DNA from: Treponema sp.
GTDB lineage: Bacteria; Spirochaetota; Spirochaetia; Treponematales; Breznakiellaceae
DNA: 7,543 nucleotides
Direction of reading: 5' to 3'
Assembly (NCBI GenBank): GCA_031276615.1
Contig: JAISND010000153.1
Coordinates: forward strand, 1 to 7,543
In this document: piece after piece, positions 5,910 through 7,543 of the stretch
Position numbering within the stretch: position 1 is the first letter of the stretch
How the letters are laid out: each line of letters begins with the position of its first letter
Notes under the pieces: model-generated
What the model was told of the DNA's origin: nothing
Seen by the model: only the letters and a program-made list of their open reading frames with translations
Database searches by the model: none
Position numbers and translations under genes: made by a program

Positions 5910-6962
5910 ATGGATATTTCCGAAAAAACGCGGCCCGCCGCCGGGCGGATTGCGTTGATTCCGGCTCTTGTCTGCGCCGCCCTCAGCGTGGGACTTATGC
6001 GGAGCGGCGTTATATCCTTTTTTTTCCTCGTTCCCCTTGGCTTCGGCGCGCTTGCCTATAACCGCGCCGGCGCCTGGTTTTCTTTTGCCGCGGCCGCAGT
6101 TCTTAACGCCGCCGTTTCCCTTGCTTTTGCCGCGTATTACCGCGCCGGGCCGGCCGGGGCCGGTCTGGACATCCTTTACTACACGGTAATGTCCCTTGGT
6201 TTTACCTGGATCTGTTCAGGCGTTTTTCCGGAAAAAACCGGGGAAAAGCCCCCGTTCCGCGTGCGGACCGCTTACCGCTTTATCCTCGCGTCACTGGCGG
6301 GATCTTTCTGTTTTCTCTTTATCGGGTATGTAACCCGGAACAGTTCCGGTTTAAACGCGGTAATCCGTTCCCAGGCGGAGGCGTTTTCGTCGCTGTATAT
6401 TTCTTCTTCCGGCGCGGACGCGGCGCGGCGTTCCTTTCTGGAGCATGTTTTGACTCCGGATAACATCGTGAAATTTATGCAGGCGATAGCCCTGCGCGGC
6501 GCGGCGCTGGTTTCCTGTTTTTTTATGTTCTTTATCAGCCGCCAGCTTTCATTAAGCCTTGTCCGGATTCTGCGGCGGAAACATCCGGCGGAGGCCCAGA
6601 GCCTGTGGAATTTCCATGTTCCCCCCCGCGCCATCTGGGTTCTTTCCCTCTCCCTTGCCCTTATCCTCCTGTCAAATCTGGCAAAGGCGGAGATACCGGA
6701 GATTGCCGCGTGGAACATGCTCGCTGTTTGTGTTATGCTTTTCCTGGCGCAGGGCGGGGGCATAGTGCTCTATAATTTTAAATACCGTCCGATCCCGCCC
6801 CTGGGACGGATGATAATAAATGTTCTGATTGTCATAATGATATTCAGCCCGGGAATTAATGCGTTGGCCCTTGGTTTGCTTGTGCTGCTGGGCATCGCTG
6901 AAAACTGGCTGCCCCTCAGGGCGCCTGTCAGGGACGGGCCGGCCTCTACTCCGGGGCCGTGA
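5910..6962 (+). CDS. DUF2232 (YybS-like) polytopic membrane protein
   Basis: 350 residues with about eight or nine hydrophobic segments, near 13-30, 33-50, 54-77, 86-104, 122-141, 193-211, 240-257, 267-288 and 300-330. An extramembrane stretch at ~142-190 and a short basic loop (LRRKHPAEAQ) at 221-230 lie between them. Membership in DUF2232 is inferred from the topology, the C-terminal GLLVLLGIAENWLPLR pattern, and position between rpsR and rplI, where YybS-like proteins occur in many bacteria. Some resemble transporter substrate-binding components; function is unknown. The ATG lies 24 nt after the rpsR stop, in the same frame, and has no Shine-Dalgarno (the preceding bases are C/T-rich), so expression may depend on coupling or be low. 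The Pro-rich tail RDGPASTPGP is probably disordered. Confidence 0.75.
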   Translation: MDISEKTRPAAGRIALIPALVCAALSVGLMRSGVISFFFLVPLGFGALAYNRAGAWFSFAAAAVLNAAVSLAFAAYYRAGPAGAGLDILYYTVMSLGFTWICSGVFPEKTGEKPPFRVRTAYRFILASLAGSFCFLFIGYVTRNSSGLNAVIRSQAEAFSSLYISSSGADAARRSFLEHVLTPDNIVKFMQAIALRGAALVSCFFMFFISRQLSLSLVRILRRKHPAEAQSLWNFHVPPRAIWVLSLSLALILLSNLAKAEIPEIAAWNMLAVCVMLFLAQGGGIVLYNFKYRPIPPLGRMIINVLIVIMIFSPGINALALGLLVLLGIAENWLPLRAPVRDGPASTPGP

Positions 6963-6981
6963 AGCCGGCGTGTTCGGCTTC
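6961..6981 (+). other. Hairpin overlapping the DUF2232 stop codon
   Basis: Arms GAAGCCG (6961-6967) and CGGCTTC (6975-6981), 7 bp perfect with a 7-nt loop. The last two bases of the TGA stop are in the first arm. No T-run follows, so intrinsic termination is unlikely; it could act as an RNA processing or stability element between DUF2232 and rplI. Confidence 0.5.
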
Positions 6982-7007
6982 TTCGTCCGCGGCAGCCTGC
7001 GTTGCTT

Positions 7008-7043
7008 ATGGCTGTAAAAAAAATGCCGGAGAATTACAGGTAA
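7008..7043 (+). other. Possible micro-ORF in the rplI leader
   Basis: An ATG at 7008 opens an 11-codon frame (MAVKKMPENYR, stop TAA at 7041-7043) that runs through the A8 tract and into the first rplI leader hairpin, stopping on its 3' side. A second in-frame ATG is at 7023. There is no Shine-Dalgarno upstream. It would fit a leader peptide only if experimentally translated; by chance such a frame is not unlikely. Confidence 0.2.
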
Positions 7044-7052
7044 TTTCTCCGG
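7026..7052. promoter_or_regulatory. First rplI leader hairpin; terminator-like on the minus strand
   Basis: Arms CCGGAGAA (7026-7033) and TTCTCCGG (7045-7052) pair perfectly. The stem continues inward by three pairs past one bulged T, leaving a CAGG loop. On the plus strand it is preceded by A8 (7016-7023), so on the minus strand it is a GC-rich hairpin followed two bases later by eight T residues, the form of an intrinsic terminator. On the plus strand only a weak GGCTTTT follows, so it should not strongly stop the operon. Confidence 0.6.
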
Positions 7053-7076
7053 GAGGCTTTTCTTCCGGAAAGCCTC
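7053..7076 (+). promoter_or_regulatory. Second rplI leader hairpin next to the Shine-Dalgarno
   Basis: Arms GAGGCTTT (7053-7060) and AAAGCCTC (7069-7076), 8 bp perfect with an 8-nt loop TCTTCCGG. It directly abuts the first hairpin (7052/7053), so the two stems could stack. One base after it comes the rplI Shine-Dalgarno AGGGAG (7078-7083), 7 nt before the ATG. The geometry is suited to control of ribosome access, which is inference. Confidence 0.55.
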
Positions 7077-7090
7077 AAGGGAGCTTGGTT

Positions 7091-7543
7091 ATGAAGGTTA
7101 TTTTGAGCAGGGATCTGTCTACCCTCGGAGAGGAGGGGGATGTAAAGGATGTGGCGAAAGGATACGCCCGTAATTATCTTTTCCCCAGGGGAATAGCGCT
7201 TCCGTATAACGAAAAGACTGTCAAGCTGTTCGAGGCGCGCCGGGAAGAGATTGATGCGCGGAAAGCCCAGAAGCGGCAGGACGCGCTCGGCCTGAAGGAA
7301 AGGCTCGAAAATCTGGAGCTTTCGGTTACCATGCCGGCGGGCGCCAACGGCAAGCTCTACGGGGCGGTAACCGGCCAGACCATTGTCGATGAGCTTGCGA
7401 AGCAGGGCTATCAAATCGAACGGAAGCGGATTGAACTTCCGGGAAACAGCTTCAAGAGCGTCGGCAAATACAAAGTAAGCGTCAAACTCTATGAGAACTC
7501 TTCCGCGGAAATTCAGCTGACGGTGATTGGACAGGCGATCAAA
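7091..7543 (+). CDS. rplI: 50S ribosomal protein bL9 (3' end outside the window)
   Basis: 151 codons are present with no stop before the window ends. bL9 binds 23S rRNA near the L1 stalk and extends across the subunit. The N-terminal domain is unmistakable: MKVILSRDLSTLGEEGDVKDVAKGYARNYLFPRGIALP, with the conserved GYARNYL. A long connecting helix rich in Glu/Arg/Lys follows (residues ~42-76), then the C-terminal domain with NGKLYGAVTGQTIVDELAKQGY, KRIELPG, and GKYKVSVKLYENSSAEIQLTVIG. The domain is complete to about residue 148, so the stop should be close or a short tail follows. ATG at 7091 follows AGGGAG (7078-7083). It is the last visible gene of the rpsF operon, separated from DUF2232 by a 128-nt structured spacer; dnaB often follows rplI in bacteria. 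Confidence 0.96.
   Translation, partial: MKVILSRDLSTLGEEGDVKDVAKGYARNYLFPRGIALPYNEKTVKLFEARREEIDARKAQKRQDALGLKERLENLELSVTMPAGANGKLYGAVTGQTIVDELAKQGYQIERKRIELPGNSFKSVGKYKVSVKLYENSSAEIQLTVIGQAIK

Noticed and set aside
7034..7414. Minus-strand open frame across rplI
   Set aside because: Antisense shadow of the clearly conserved bL9 sequence.

Overview
The window is an ordinary chromosomal, housekeeping stretch from a GC-rich bacterium. Gene order and protein sequences suggest a spirochaete, most likely a Treponema-like lineage: rpsF-ssb-rpsR-(DUF2232)-rplI lies divergent to an rsmD / TPR / rlmN cluster, which from memory matches the neighbourhood in treponemes. This assignment is inference; no rRNA or other marker is present. 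I see no mobile element, CRISPR array, tRNA, rRNA or phage gene.

Layout. (1) Positions 1-590, plus strand: the C-terminal part of a DUF445 (YheB-like) membrane-anchored protein. Its stop overlaps the stop of the convergent rlmN gene by 4 nt. (2) Positions 587-4500, minus strand, transcribed leftward: an uncharacterised 145-residue protein, rsmD (16S rRNA m2G966 methyltransferase), a 180-nt gap with two small hairpins, a short TPR-like protein, a large TPR-repeat protein, and rlmN (23S rRNA/tRNA m2A methyltransferase). Genes on either side of the 180-nt gap are tightly packed, with overlaps of 1, 8 and 4 nt. (3) Positions 4501-4770: a divergent control region with a strong inverted repeat and a good sigma70-type promoter for the ribosomal-protein operon. 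(4) Positions 4771-7543, plus strand: rpsF (bS6), ssb, rpsR (bS18), a polytopic DUF2232 membrane protein, and the 5' 151 codons of rplI (bL9), which runs off the window. A 128-nt spacer before rplI holds three hairpins, two of them back to back and ending one base before the rplI Shine-Dalgarno sequence.

The theme is ribosome biogenesis: two rRNA-modifying enzymes on one side and the S6/SSB/S18/L9 operon on the other. The most interesting non-coding signals are the tandem hairpin leader of rplI (also shaped like an intrinsic terminator for the opposite strand) and the 8-bp perfect inverted repeat in the divergent region. The most interesting protein signals are a 138-residue supra-repeat in the TPR protein, a Gly/Ala/Pro-rich insertion in the RlmN core, and two small genes of unknown function co-transcribed with rRNA methyltransferases. 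I did not find convincing evidence for a wholly new system. No stretch longer than 300 nt lacks a gene.
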